A stretch of 64,000 nt of DNA. Origin: Desulfomicrobium sp. ZS1 (GTDB lineage Bacteria > Desulfobacterota > Desulfovibrionia > Desulfovibrionales > Desulfomicrobiaceae). Within the stretch, counting starts at the first letter, position 1. Every line of letters begins with the position of its first letter. Positions 41,441-50,744 of this stretch are shown here, in pieces. Under the pieces are notes generated by a model. That model did not search any database, was not told the origin of the DNA, and was given only the letters and a program-made list of their open reading frames with translations. A program made the translations under genes and the position numbers. The DNA lies in assembly GCF_024204645.1 (NCBI RefSeq), contig NZ_CP100351.1, positions 1 to 64,000 of the forward strand. Reading direction: 5' to 3'.

Positions 41441-43654
41441 TTAGGTGGTGACTTTTTTCTTTTTCTTAGTCTTTTTTTGCGCCATTTGCCAAGCGACCAA
41501 AAGGAAGAAAACGCAAACTCCCAGAATCTGCATTCCCAGCCGGTCGAAGGGCAGGTACGGCGCAAAGGCGCCCGGACGGAAGGTCGTGGCGCAAATGGCC
41601 AGCAGGGCAAGACGCTCGACCCAGCTGCAGCTTTTGACCAGCCAGCCCTGGATCGCCGAGGCGAATGCGAACATGGCGATCGTTCCGGAAAAGAAGATCC
41701 AGGCGATGTGCAGGTAGTCGTCCAGCCAGATGATGTCTCCCGTGCTTGTCACGCCCGAAATCATCAAGAGATCGGTGTTGAAGAGGAAGATGAAGGGCAG
41801 GATCGCGGTGCGCAGGTCATAGGCGAAACCCTGCACACCGGTTTTAATTGGGTCGGAGCGCGCGATGGCCGCCCCCGCGTAGGCGGCGAGCCCCACCGGA
41901 GGCGTGTCGTCGGCGAGAATGCCGAAATAGAAGACGAACAGGTGGGCCGCGACGAGGGGAAAGACAAGCCCTGCGTCAGCCCCGAGCTGCACGATGACCG
42001 GCGCGGTCAGGGTGGCCATGATGATGTAATTGGCCGTGGTCGGCATGCCCATGCCCAGGATCAGGCTGGTTATGGCCGTGAAGATGAGCATCAGGACCAC
42101 GTTGCCCATGGAGATGGTGTCGATGAGGGTGATGAAACGGCCGACAAGGCCGGTGATGGTCACCACGCCGACGATGATTCCGGCCGTGGCCGTGGCCACG
42201 CCCACGGAGATCATGTTGCGCGCGCCCATGATCAGGCCGTTCCAGATGTCAACGAGACCCTGCCAGGCAGCGGCGGCGATGAACCGTTTGGTATCCACCT
42301 GCGGGTCGAGGGTGCCGGCGCGGCGATGGGCGCCCATGGTCAGAAACGCGATGATCGGACGCTGCACCAGCATGATTACGGTCAGGCTCTCGATGGCCAG
42401 GAGCGCGGAGGTCACCGGCGAGCGGCGCACGATCACCAGGAAAAAGATCAGTACCGCCAGCGGGATGATGAAGTGACAGCCCCGCAGCAAGGTCTTGAAG
42501 AAGGGCGGAAGCTGGCTGCGCGGGATGGCCTTGATGCCCAGTTTCATGGATTCGACGTGCACGACCCAAAACAGGGCCAGATAGGAAATGATCGCGGGCA
42601 GAAAGGCTGCGCGGACGACATCAAGATAGGGGATGCCGATGATCTCGGCCATGATGAAGGCCGCCGCGCCCATGACCGGAGGCATGAGCTGTCCGTTGGT
42701 GGAGGCCGCGACTTCCACGGCTGCGGCCTTGTAGGCCGGAAAGCCCACTTTTTTCATCAGCGGAATGGTGAAGGTGCCGGTGGTCACCGTGTTGGCGATG
42801 GACGAGCCAGAAACCAGACCGGTCAGGCCCGAGGCCAGGACCGCGGCTTTGGCCGGACCGCCGCGAAAGGTGCCCAGCGCCGAGAAGGCCACGTCGATGA
42901 AGTATTTTCCTCCGCCCGCACGGTCGAGCAGGGCGCCGAAGAGGACGAAAAGAAAAACGAAATCCGTCGACACGCCGAGCGGCACGCCGAATATGCCGGT
43001 GGTGGTCAGGTACATGTCGCTGATGATGAAATCGAGCGGCACGCCGCGATGACGCAGCACTTCGGGCAGATAGGGGCCGAAAATTGTGTAGGCCATGAAG
43101 ATGCCGCCCAGGATGGTCAGGGCGGGCCCGAGGGAGCGTCTGGCGGCTTCAAGCAGCAGCACGATCAGGATGATGCCCATCCAGATGTCCATGGTGTTGG
43201 GCAGACCCTGGCGGTAGATGAGCTGGTCGTAGTCCCACCAGATATACAGCGCTCCGGCCGTGGCCAGTGCTGCAAGGATCATGTCATAGTAGGGAATGTA
43301 GGTGCGTATGGAACGCCTGGCGAAATTGGGGATGACTTTTCTGGTCCATTTGACCCACATGGGCGGGGTCTGTTGCTTGTAGGCAGGATAGGCCAGGAAG
43401 GCCAGGCACACCGCAAAGCCCAGATGCCAGGCCCGGGCGATATGCGAGTCCAGGGGCTGGTAGGCCAGGTAGAGCTGGAAGCCGGACCAGCACAGGCACA
43501 AAAGCGTGATCACGCCGGAGGCGAAAAAATTCGAGGGTTCCCGCGCCCCTGCTTCGACCATGGCCACAAGGTCTTCGGCGGCCTGTTTCATGCTGGCGGA
43601 AGACTCGTGGCCGGGGGCGACGTTGTCTTGTTTGGGTGTTTCGTGTTCTGCCAT
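41441..43654 (-). CDS. TRAP transporter fused permease (DctQM-like, TAXI type)
   Basis: 737 residues with many membrane helices. The N-terminal part carries the small DctQ-like module and the rest the 12-helix DctM-like module; fusion is normal for TAXI systems. Visible DctM-type motifs include GALLDRAGGGKYFIDVA, GGPAKAAVLASGLTGLVSGSS and LGMGMPTTANYIIMA. Uses an ion gradient to import a solute bound by the adjacent TAXI protein. A Lys-rich C-terminal tail is notable. Hairpin 43711-43738 lies between the binding-protein gene and this gene. Confidence 0.92.
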   Translation of the reverse strand: MAEHETPKQDNVAPGHESSASMKQAAEDLVAMVEAGAREPSNFFASGVITLLCLCWSGFQLYLAYQPLDSHIARAWHLGFAVCLAFLAYPAYKQQTPPMWVKWTRKVIPNFARRSIRTYIPYYDMILAALATAGALYIWWDYDQLIYRQGLPNTMDIWMGIILIVLLLEAARRSLGPALTILGGIFMAYTIFGPYLPEVLRHRGVPLDFIISDMYLTTTGIFGVPLGVSTDFVFLFVLFGALLDRAGGGKYFIDVAFSALGTFRGGPAKAAVLASGLTGLVSGSSIANTVTTGTFTIPLMKKVGFPAYKAAAVEVAASTNGQLMPPVMGAAAFIMAEIIGIPYLDVVRAAFLPAIISYLALFWVVHVESMKLGIKAIPRSQLPPFFKTLLRGCHFIIPLAVLIFFLVIVRRSPVTSALLAIESLTVIMLVQRPIIAFLTMGAHRRAGTLDPQVDTKRFIAAAAWQGLVDIWNGLIMGARNMISVGVATATAGIIVGVVTITGLVGRFITLIDTISMGNVVLMLIFTAITSLILGMGMPTTANYIIMATLTAPVIVQLGADAGLVFPLVAAHLFVFYFGILADDTPPVGLAAYAGAAIARSDPIKTGVQGFAYDLRTAILPFIFLFNTDLLMISGVTSTGDIIWLDDYLHIAWIFFSGTIAMFAFASAIQGWLVKSCSWVERLALLAICATTFRPGAFAPYLPFDRLGMQILGVCVFFLLVAWQMAQKKTKKKKKVTT

Positions 43655-43710
43655 GACAGTGTCCTTACGTCAGAGAAGTGAGGCGGAAGAGGGTGAGGGC
43701 CTTTTGAAAA

Positions 43711-43738
43711 GACAAAGGGGCCGTCTGGCCCCCTTGTC
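43711..43738 (-). terminator. Intercistronic hairpin between binding protein and permease
   Basis: A 12-bp stem with one mismatch (43711-43722 with 43727-43738), loop GTCT. Such hairpins often let a binding protein be made in excess over its permease. Confidence 0.6.
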
Positions 43739-43747
43739 AGGATGAGG

Positions 43748-44707
43748 CTACATCCAGCCTTTTTCCTTGTAGTACTTGATCGCGCCGGGATGCAACGGGG
43801 CGGAGAGGCCCTGCAGCATTTCCTTGGGGTTCAAGTTGCGGAAAGCGGCGTGAGAGGCTTTGAGTTCGTCCAGATTTTCAAACACGGTCTTGACCATGTC
43901 GTAGACGACTTCTTCGGACACGGATTCACTGGAGATGACGGTGGCGGTCACGGCGTAAGTCTCGACGCCTTTGTCCACGCCTTTGTAGGTGCCGGCCGGA
44001 ATCGTGGTCATGATGTAGTAGGGGTGCTTGGCCACGAAGTCTTTGATGCCGTCGGAGTTGATGGGGACGATGTCGAGGTCGACGGATTGGGCCGGTTCTT
44101 CGACAGCGGCGCTGGGGTTGCCGACGGTGAAGAAGAAGGCATCGACCTTCTGGTCGACCAGGGCGCGGGAGGCTTCAGCCTGCTGCAGGGCCTCGGCGCT
44201 GAAATCCTTGTTGAAGTCGAGTCCGTAGATGCGCAGGACGTCCTCGGCATTGCCGCGCTGGCCGGAGCCGGGGTTGCCGATGTTGATGCGCTTGCCCTTC
44301 ATGTCCATGACGGTCTTGATGCCGGCGTCCTTGCGGGTGACCAGCAGAACGGTCTCGGGGTGCATGCTGAAGACGCTGCGCAGACCGGCGATGGGCTTTC
44401 CTTCCCAGTCGGCGGCGCCGTTGAAGCCCTGCCAGTTGCGGTCGGACTGGGCCACGGCGAAGTCGAACGCGCCGCGGTCAATGGCGTTGATGTTGAATAC
44501 GGAGCCGCCAGTGGGCCGGCCGATGTAATTGTACTTGTCGGTCGTATGCTTGTTCATCATGTTGCTGAGCTGCAGCGCGACCTGGTAGTAGACGCCGGTG
44601 ATCGATGCTCCGCCGAACAGGATGTCCTGCTTGGCCATCGCCTGGGGAGCGGACACCGCCATGCCGAGAACGACAACAAGGCCGGCCAGCCATTTTCTTC
44701 CAACCAT
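43748..44707 (-). CDS. TAXI-family TRAP solute-binding protein
   Basis: 319 residues. A signal peptide (about 1-25, ending APQAMA-KQ) is followed by the periplasmic binding fold with ILFGGASITGVYYQVALQLS and GKRINIGNPGSGQRGNAEDVL typical of the TAXI family. Substrates known for the family include glutamate and other acidic solutes; this one is unknown. ATG 44707 has GGAGG seven bases upstream; the longer frame to 44752 would precede the Shine-Dalgarno sequence. First gene of the transporter operon. Confidence 0.9.
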   Translation of the reverse strand: MVGRKWLAGLVVVLGMAVSAPQAMAKQDILFGGASITGVYYQVALQLSNMMNKHTTDKYNYIGRPTGGSVFNINAIDRGAFDFAVAQSDRNWQGFNGAADWEGKPIAGLRSVFSMHPETVLLVTRKDAGIKTVMDMKGKRINIGNPGSGQRGNAEDVLRIYGLDFNKDFSAEALQQAEASRALVDQKVDAFFFTVGNPSAAVEEPAQSVDLDIVPINSDGIKDFVAKHPYYIMTTIPAGTYKGVDKGVETYAVTATVISSESVSEEVVYDMVKTVFENLDELKASHAAFRNLNPKEMLQGLSAPLHPGAIKYYKEKGWM

Positions 44708-44760
44708 ACGCACACCTCCATCAATGAGTTGTTGTGACATGAAAAAATCCACTACATTAT

Positions 44761-44795
44761 CGATCTTCTATGCTGAAGATCGTTCGGTCTGTCAA
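44761..44795 (-). promoter_or_regulatory. Candidate promoter and operator of the TRAP operon
   Basis: On the minus strand: TTGACA (44790-44795), 17-base spacer, CATAGA (44767-44772). A perfect 8-bp inverted repeat (CGATCTTC/GAAGATCG, 44761-44782) covers the -10 and part of the spacer, a typical operator position. It could also act as a hairpin at the end of the M20 transcript. Confidence 0.45.
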
Positions 44796-44815
44796 ATTGT
44801 CCCGTGGCCGAAAAA

Positions 44816-45985
44816 TCAGCCGCTTTGCGCGTGATTCCAGATCGCTGTGATGGTTGCGGCGGTGAGCGCCGCCCGGGAGGTAAGGGAGTTTTTGAGAATA
44901 AACTCCAGATCGCTGTGGTCCAGGTCTCCCACCGGACCCAGTCCGTCCAGAACAGGCACGCCCAGGCCGGCGATGAAGTTGGCGTCGGACACGCCGGAGC
45001 GCAGTTCGTCGGGCAGTTCGTAGCCGAGGATGCGCGCCTGCTCGCGGGCGATGGCCCAGAGCCGCCGGTTCCCTTCGGATTGGGGCATGGCCGGTCGTCC
45101 GGATTGCACTGTCAGGGTGGTTGATGTCCCGGCGATGCTTTCGTGCTCGGCAATCCGGGCCAGGCTTTGCTCAAGCCGCTGCTGGCCGTCCGGGGTCAGG
45201 AAACGGGCATCGAGGGTCGCCGTGGCCAGTTCGGGCACGGTGTTCGGGCCGATGCCCCCCGTGATTTGCCCGACATTGAGCGTGATCTCCCGGCCGTCGT
45301 TCAAGCCTTCCAGGGCGATGATCTTGTGCGCCAGCTCCAGGATGGCGCTGGCCTTGGCCCCGCCTTTGGCCGCATGTCCAGCCCGGCCGCGCACGGTCAG
45401 GTGCATGCCGAGCCGCCCTTTGCGGCCGGTGACCACGTCGTTGTTTGCACCGCCGCCCTCGAAAACCAGGGCGGCCAGGGCTCCCTTCGCCTGTTCTTCG
45501 ATCCAGGGCCGGGAAGCGGGCGAGCCGATCTCCTCGTCGGAATTGCACAGCACGGTGACGGGAATGTTCTCCAGCAGGCCCAGATGGGCCAGGGCCTTCA
45601 AGGCGTAGATCGCGACCACGAGGCCGCCTTTCATGTCATAGACTCCCGGACCATGGCAACGCTCGTCGTTTTCCCGGAACGCGGTGAAATCCGTGTCGGC
45701 GGGAAAGACCGTGTCCATGTGGCCGACCAGCACGATGCCCTTCTCTCCCCTGGCGGCCGGGCTCGTCATGACCTGGACCATGTTTCCGTGCTCCGCGAAG
45801 GGCAGGATGCGCACCTCGGGCAGGATGCCGCCAAGAACTTCGGCCACGTCCACGGCCATGCGGTCGAGGCCTGGCTTGTTGCGGCTCCCGCTCTGGATTT
45901 CCACCAGCCGTCGCAAGAGATCCAAGGCCTCCCTGCGACGGGGTTCAAGATAGGACAGGATCACGTCGTGCATGGCCGGGATCAT
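44816..45985 (-). CDS. M20-family metallopeptidase/amidohydrolase
   Basis: 389 residues. Metal motifs are in order: VGHMDTVFPADTDF, GPGVYDMKGGL, SDEEIGSP (catalytic Glu), and EGGGANN; the lid dimerisation domain lies in the middle. Close to ArgE/DapE/carboxypeptidase G2-type enzymes that cleave an N-acyl or C-terminal amino-acid bond. ATG 45985 overlaps the KamA-like stop (ATGA), so it is co-translated; the frame continues upstream only as an out-of-frame shadow of that gene. Inference: it acts on a product or precursor of the upstream ligase and aminomutase. Confidence 0.9.
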   Translation of the reverse strand: MIPAMHDVILSYLEPRRREALDLLRRLVEIQSGSRNKPGLDRMAVDVAEVLGGILPEVRILPFAEHGNMVQVMTSPAARGEKGIVLVGHMDTVFPADTDFTAFRENDERCHGPGVYDMKGGLVVAIYALKALAHLGLLENIPVTVLCNSDEEIGSPASRPWIEEQAKGALAALVFEGGGANNDVVTGRKGRLGMHLTVRGRAGHAAKGGAKASAILELAHKIIALEGLNDGREITLNVGQITGGIGPNTVPELATATLDARFLTPDGQQRLEQSLARIAEHESIAGTSTTLTVQSGRPAMPQSEGNRRLWAIAREQARILGYELPDELRSGVSDANFIAGLGVPVLDGLGPVGDLDHSDLEFILKNSLTSRAALTAATITAIWNHAQSG

Positions 45986-47544
45986 TTTTCGTACTTGGCG
46001 AAGCCGAAGTCCTGCCGGGCGTATTCTTGCGGCTCGGGATCGGGATAGGTGACCTGCTCGCCGCTCCAGGGCTTTTGCATCTTCACGTGGCCCTGGCAGT
46101 GTTCGAGCACATTGGTGCGGTGCAAGGGGATCTTGCCGCCGGCCGTGGCGATGTAGCGCGGGATGGCGTCGCCGGAGATGTTGCCGTACATGCTCTCCAC
46201 AATGCTCTGGCCCACGGCCACGGGCACGCGCAGATGCTTGAACTGCGGGTTGCGGTAGCTGCAGTTGAAGACATAGTAGGGCCTCACGTAGGCTTCCTGG
46301 ATGGTCTCGCACAGCTTCCACATTTTCACGCTTGAGTCGTTGATTCCTTTCAAAAGCACGGCCTGGTTCATGACCGCGGCCACGCGTTTGGAGATGGCCT
46401 GGAAAGCGGCCTTGGACACGGGGGTGATCTCTTGGGCGGTGTTGATCTGGGTGACCACGCGCAGGGGCTTTTTGTCGTTGCTGGCTTCCAGGATGTCCAG
46501 GAGTTCGTTGTCGATGCGCTGCGGCGTGGTCACGGGGATGCGCGTGCCGAGCCGCTTCATGCGCACGTGTTCGATGGCGTCAAGCTGCCCCAGCAGCCAT
46601 TCGAGCATGGAGTTGGGCAGGACCAGGCTGTCGCCGCCGGTGACCAGCACGTCGCGGATTTCGGGGTTGGCGCGGATGTAGTCCAGGGCCTCGCCGTAGG
46701 CGTCCTTGCCGTAGAGGCGGTCCTTGGCGCCGATGTGGGCGATGCGCAGGCAGTGGGTGCAGTACATGGCGCACATGTTGGTGGCCTTGATGGTCACCAC
46801 GCGCGGGTAAAACTGGTCGATGAGCCGGGCCGGGGAATGGTCTGCGGCCACGGGCGGGATCTCGACTCCGGCGTTGTCGACCATCTCGCCGGTGGGCACG
46901 GATTGGAGCAGGACGGGGTCGTTGATCTGCCCCGGCAGGATCAGGCTCGCGTAGTAGGGGGTGAGGCGCATGCGGTAGGTCTTGGTGACCCGCAGCACAT
47001 CCTCTATGGCCTTGGCGGGCAGATCGATGACCTTGGACAGGGTCGCGACGTCCTCGATGGCGTGGCGCAACTGGCCGGAGTAGGAGTTCCAGTCGTCATC
47101 GCTCATGCTTAGCACGTTTTTGATGCGTTTTTGGTTTTCGAGCATCCGGTCCCAGACTTCGATGCCGCTGGGGGCCTCCTTGGGATGGCGGTCCAGGTAT
47201 TCGCGGACCCTGCTCTGGGCCGCGTCGACGATGGGCAGAGCCCTGCCCACGCGTCCGCCCACGGTGACGCGGTGCTCGTCTATCCCTTCGTGTTTTACAG
47301 CCAGGGCTGTAAGGGCGTCTCGCGTTATGCCCAGCTGCTCCGGAGTAAATCCTTGGTCGTTATGGAATTTTTCCAGCGCAGAGAAAAGAGCAACGATGGG
47401 CGCGGTCAGCTTTTCGGCTTCGGCATGTCTGAAGAGCTCGGCAATGGCTTTTCGCTCTGCATCCGATGGCGCGCCGTCTTTTTTCGCGGTGAACAATTTT
47501 TCAAAGAGATCTGTTGTAAATGCGTCCAAGGCATTGATGTTCAT
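45982..47544 (-). CDS. KamA-like radical SAM aminomutase with altered substrate residues
   Basis: 520 residues. Lysine 2,3-aminomutases use SAM, a 4Fe-4S cluster and PLP to move an alpha-amino group to the beta carbon. Cluster cysteines are 258, 262 and 265 in NMCAMYCTHCLR; the PLP lysine is Lys471 in ATAGGKIPLHR. The N-terminal about 170 residues are an added helical region compared with classical enzymes of about 416 residues. The two Asp residues that hold the lysine side chain in the known enzyme (in QCD and VDAPGGGGK) correspond here to NCS and ATAGGK, so lysine is unlikely to be the substrate. Tightly packed between an ATP-grasp gene and an M20 gene. Confidence 0.88.
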   Translation of the reverse strand: MNINALDAFTTDLFEKLFTAKKDGAPSDAERKAIAELFRHAEAEKLTAPIVALFSALEKFHNDQGFTPEQLGITRDALTALAVKHEGIDEHRVTVGGRVGRALPIVDAAQSRVREYLDRHPKEAPSGIEVWDRMLENQKRIKNVLSMSDDDWNSYSGQLRHAIEDVATLSKVIDLPAKAIEDVLRVTKTYRMRLTPYYASLILPGQINDPVLLQSVPTGEMVDNAGVEIPPVAADHSPARLIDQFYPRVVTIKATNMCAMYCTHCLRIAHIGAKDRLYGKDAYGEALDYIRANPEIRDVLVTGGDSLVLPNSMLEWLLGQLDAIEHVRMKRLGTRIPVTTPQRIDNELLDILEASNDKKPLRVVTQINTAQEITPVSKAAFQAISKRVAAVMNQAVLLKGINDSSVKMWKLCETIQEAYVRPYYVFNCSYRNPQFKHLRVPVAVGQSIVESMYGNISGDAIPRYIATAGGKIPLHRTNVLEHCQGHVKMQKPWSGEQVTYPDPEPQEYARQDFGFAKYEK

Positions 47545-47546
47545 TT

Positions 47547-48965
47547 CTATTCATCCTCTTCAGATTCTTGAGTTTGTGAGTGTTTGCGGATGGAGTCGTT
47601 CAGCTGCTCGATGCCCAGGCGTATGTCGTCTTCGAGCATGCAGCGGTCACGGGCCACGGCCACGACCCTGCCCAGAAAGGTGCCGGGCATGACGGCCTGT
47701 TTGCCGCCTACGTGTTCGACCACGATCACCCCGTGTTCCTGGCCGTTGCAGACGACCTGGCGGAAGAGGGTCCGCTCGTCTTCGTCCACGGGGACGATGT
47801 GGTCGGTCTCGGCTTCATGTTCGAGCTTGAAGTTGTAGGTCCTCCAGCAGATCCCGTTCAGGGCCTCTTTCATTTCCATCATGTTGTCCGGAAAACGGTC
47901 GAACATCACGGCGTGGTATTCCAGCTCAAGCAGGCCTGGGGTTTCCGGCGGTAGGGCGTTCTCAAGCGTGCAGCACATCTCCATGGTCGTGCCTTGCTTG
48001 CGGGCGTTGACCTCCACGAAAAAAATCCGCCCCTCGGCATCGACGATGTAGTCGCAGCCGAAGATGCCGCGATAGCCGCTGCGGCCCATGACCTGCCCGA
48101 TCCTGCGCGTGATCTCGCGCAGCTCCTGTTGAATGGCGTAGGGCTGCTCGGACGGGAATGTGGATCCGCGAAACTTGTTGCCGTCGTATATTTCCTGGTC
48201 GGCGGTGGCCGCGATGAACACATCCTGGGCGTTGGCCACGATCCCTAGAACCGTGGGGTCGGCCACATGCGGGATGTAGCGGCTGATGAAGAACTTGCCC
48301 CGCAGATGCGCGGTCTTGGTCTCGATCTCTTCCTGCGAATGGGCAATAAAGCTGTTCACCCCGGCCGCGGAATAGGGCTGGCTGACAAACATGCCGTCCG
48401 TCCATTCGTCCCAGAGTTCCCGGGTTATGCTCAGCATGTCCTGCGCGTCCTGACTGACGCGGTAGTTGATGACCGGCGCGACGTCTTTCAAGCGCTGCAG
48501 CTGGTAGAGCTTGTTGTTCCAGATATTGGCGATGTGTCCGCTGGGCCCCAGCACGCGTACGCCGGGGATGAGCGCCAGGGTCAGTTCCGGTACGGATTCG
48601 AAGACATGGATGAAGACGTGCCCCTGCTTGTCCAGGAGTTGGCGGATGAGTTCATTGACCGTGTCCGATGCGGAGACCAGGGACGCAAAGGTTCGCGGTG
48701 GGATGCGGAAGCTGATTTTGCGGCCTTTTTCCCGGAAAAGCTCCCGGGCCATGGGGTTTATGACCATGGTGTTTTTGTGCGGATAGGATTCGAGCACATC
48801 CGGCAGGATGGAAATGAAATCAAAAGGCCGGCCGTGAATCTTGGAGAGTGTTTCCTTGAAGAATTGATTCAGGCAATCCGTCTTTATTTCTCCGATATAC
48901 AGGAAGTAAAACGTGTCCGGGTCAAGTTTGAGGTCTGAAAAAAGAATATCTTCGTCTTCGAGCAT
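47547..48965 (-). CDS. ATP-grasp ligase-like protein
   Basis: 472 residues. N-terminal about 150 residues of unknown fold, then an ATP-grasp region: VRVLGPSGHIANIWNNKLYQ, GVNSFIAHSQEEI, GKFFISRYIP and the Mg-binding GIFGCDYIVDAEGRIFFVEVNARKQGTT with Glu and Asn. A C-terminal about 90-residue domain follows. ATP-grasp enzymes join a carboxylate to an amine or thiol. ATG 48965 has GGAGG seven bases upstream; an earlier TTG at 48983 would include the site. Its stop is two bases before the KamA-like start. First gene of the operon. Confidence 0.85.
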   Translation of the reverse strand: MLEDEDILFSDLKLDPDTFYFLYIGEIKTDCLNQFFKETLSKIHGRPFDFISILPDVLESYPHKNTMVINPMARELFREKGRKISFRIPPRTFASLVSASDTVNELIRQLLDKQGHVFIHVFESVPELTLALIPGVRVLGPSGHIANIWNNKLYQLQRLKDVAPVINYRVSQDAQDMLSITRELWDEWTDGMFVSQPYSAAGVNSFIAHSQEEIETKTAHLRGKFFISRYIPHVADPTVLGIVANAQDVFIAATADQEIYDGNKFRGSTFPSEQPYAIQQELREITRRIGQVMGRSGYRGIFGCDYIVDAEGRIFFVEVNARKQGTTMEMCCTLENALPPETPGLLELEYHAVMFDRFPDNMMEMKEALNGICWRTYNFKLEHEAETDHIVPVDEDERTLFRQVVCNGQEHGVIVVEHVGGKQAVMPGTFLGRVVAVARDRCMLEDDIRLGIEQLNDSIRKHSQTQESEEDE

Positions 48966-49174
48966 AACCACGCCTCCAGGCAACAGAATTCGGGCCCGGC
49001 AACGCCATTGTCGCGGGCATTTGTCTTGCTGGCCCTATCGATTGATTCCGCAAACTGCAAATTTTTGCTTGGACCGGCTCATTGCCGTGTCCGGACTTTG
49101 GCTCGCAGCCCCGGATTTTCGCGCGCACAGCCACCGGACTGATGTTGCGGCGATTGCCGGGCTTCTTGCGCCGC

Positions 49175-49561
49175 TCAGTCCTGCTTGATGCGCAGGGTCA
49201 TCGTGGCGGGCTTGCCGTCGGTGATGCGGTAGACAAACTTGAGCGTGTCGATGGCCGTGGACATCCCCGGAATATTGACGAGCCCCGAGGATTCTCCGGA
49301 TTTGAGCTGTACGGGGTGGCGCAAGGGGATGGGGTCGCCCTTCACCGGGATGAGGGTCAGGCTTTCAAAGGTGACTGTCGCGCCGTCGATCTTGAAACGC
49401 AGGTTGTCGATTTTGCCGAGCTTTTCACCCACCGGCAGAGTCGCGGAAGTGTCCGAGGCGGAAAGCTGGACGGGCTCAAGGGTGGTCCACGGTCCGGCCA
49501 CGGCCGCAGCAGCCGGCAGAATGCCCAGCACAAGAGTGCACAAAAGGATCAAGCTTTTCAT
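49175..49561 (-). CDS. Small secreted protein, possibly DUF2541-like
   Basis: 128 residues. A clear signal peptide (MKSLILLCTLVLGILPAAAA) is followed by a beta-rich domain containing WTTLEPVQLSAS, LPVGEKLGKIDNLRFKIDGATVTFESL and a final VYRITDGKPATMTLRI. The pattern is like small periplasmic DUF2541 proteins, but this assignment is weak. GGAGATTCTT lies before ATG 49561. Alone between the ATP-grasp operon and a divergent PAS-LuxR gene. Function unknown. Confidence 0.72.
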   Translation of the reverse strand: MKSLILLCTLVLGILPAAAAVAGPWTTLEPVQLSASDTSATLPVGEKLGKIDNLRFKIDGATVTFESLTLIPVKGDPIPLRHPVQLKSGESSGLVNIPGMSTAIDTLKFVYRITDGKPATMTLRIKQD

Positions 49562-49701
49562 AAGAATCTCCAGAACGTCTGTTTCAGTGGGTACGTACGC
49601 CGTGCATGGGCCGGGATCAAGGGGCGGGTTTGTTTTGGCGGAGGCCCGTCCCTGATGCCGGGCTGCGCGGGGCCGCAAAAAGAAGTATTCCCATAACTGA
49701 A

Positions 49702-50646
49702 ATGAGCCTTTATCTGTTTTTCATGTCACCTGATCCAGAAAAACGCCTGCGCGATCTTGAAGCTGAACTGGCGGTCTTGCAGGCCCGTTTGCGGGTTCTG
49801 GTCGACGGCTCGCCTCTTGGTATTTTTTTTGACGACGCCGGCGACAAATGTGTTTTCGTGAATACGACCTTTTGCGAGATGATGGGGCTGTCCGAGGCCC
49901 AGGCTCTGGGCGACGGTTGGGCCAGGACCGTCCATCCGCAAGACCTGCCGAGATTGCTGGGCGAGCGGGCTCGCTCCGTGGCCGGGGGAGCGCCTCTTTT
50001 TCGCGCCGAGTATCGCTACATTTGCCCGGATGGTCGGGTAGGCTGGGTGGAGGAGCAGACCCGGCCGGTTCACGGTCCGGACGGGACGCTGCTGGGGTAC
50101 GTGGGTACGCTGGCCGAGATCAGCAGACGTAAGGAAGAGGAGGCGGCGTTGGCGCGGCACAGCGAGGTGCTGGAGGAACGTGTCCGGGAACGCACCGCCG
50201 AGCTTCTGGCCCAGGCCGAGCGCTTGGCCGAGATGAACGCGGCCCTGAAAGTTCTCCTACGGCAGCGCGAGGAAGACCGCGAGGAACTGGAACAGGCCGT
50301 GCTGGCCAATGTCCGTCGTCGCATCGCTCCGACCCTGGATCGCCTGGAAGGGCTCTGCGCCGGAGAGGAGGTCCGCGTGCTGGCCGATCAGCTCCGGCAG
50401 GGCCTCAAGGAACTGACCGAGTCCTTTTGCCATCGGCTGTCCACGGTCTGCCAGGGCCTCACTCCGGCCGAGATTCAGGTCGCGGAGCTGATCCGCGAAG
50501 GGCTCGGCACCAAGGAGATCGCCGTCCGCCTCGGGGTCGGCTCCTCCACCATCGACACCCACCGCCATCATCTCCGCCGCAAGCTTGGGCTTAACTGTCG
50601 CCAGGACAGTTTACGCTCCTATCTGCTTTCTCTTGAATCCGCCTGA
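49702..50646 (+). CDS. PAS domain and LuxR-type DNA-binding protein
   Basis: 314 residues from ATG 49702. Short coiled coil, PAS domain (about 25-145) with GIFFDDAGDKCVFVN and a PAC-like end, a second coiled coil (about 150-215), then a LuxR helix-turn-helix (about 255-305) with LTPAEIQVAELIREGLGTKEIA and STIDTHRHHLRRKLG. Cytoplasmic, no receiver domain, so the PAS cue probably acts directly. The start is uncertain: neither ATG 49702 nor ATG 49723 has a good ribosome site. Possible targets include the neighbouring genes. Confidence 0.82.
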   Translation: MSLYLFFMSPDPEKRLRDLEAELAVLQARLRVLVDGSPLGIFFDDAGDKCVFVNTTFCEMMGLSEAQALGDGWARTVHPQDLPRLLGERARSVAGGAPLFRAEYRYICPDGRVGWVEEQTRPVHGPDGTLLGYVGTLAEISRRKEEEAALARHSEVLEERVRERTAELLAQAERLAEMNAALKVLLRQREEDREELEQAVLANVRRRIAPTLDRLEGLCAGEEVRVLADQLRQGLKELTESFCHRLSTVCQGLTPAEIQVAELIREGLGTKEIAVRLGVGSSTIDTHRHHLRRKLGLNCRQDSLRSYLLSLESA

Positions 50647-50744
50647 TATGGAGAAATCCTCCATATTTCCTCCGCAATAAACTGCTATTGTCATTTTGCG
50701 TCCTGCCTGTTCCAACGATTGTCCAATCTTAAATGGAGGACAGC

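Noticed and set aside
41477-43681. 734-codon plus-strand frame opposite the TRAP permease
   Set aside because: Composition is extreme (Gly, Asp, His, Arg) and the opposite strand encodes a complete membrane transporter; it is a GC-codon shadow.
44816-46321. Longer version of the M20 peptidase with a 112-residue N-terminal extension
   Set aside because: The extension is an out-of-frame reading of the KamA-like gene; ATG 45985 in the ATGA overlap is the sensible start.
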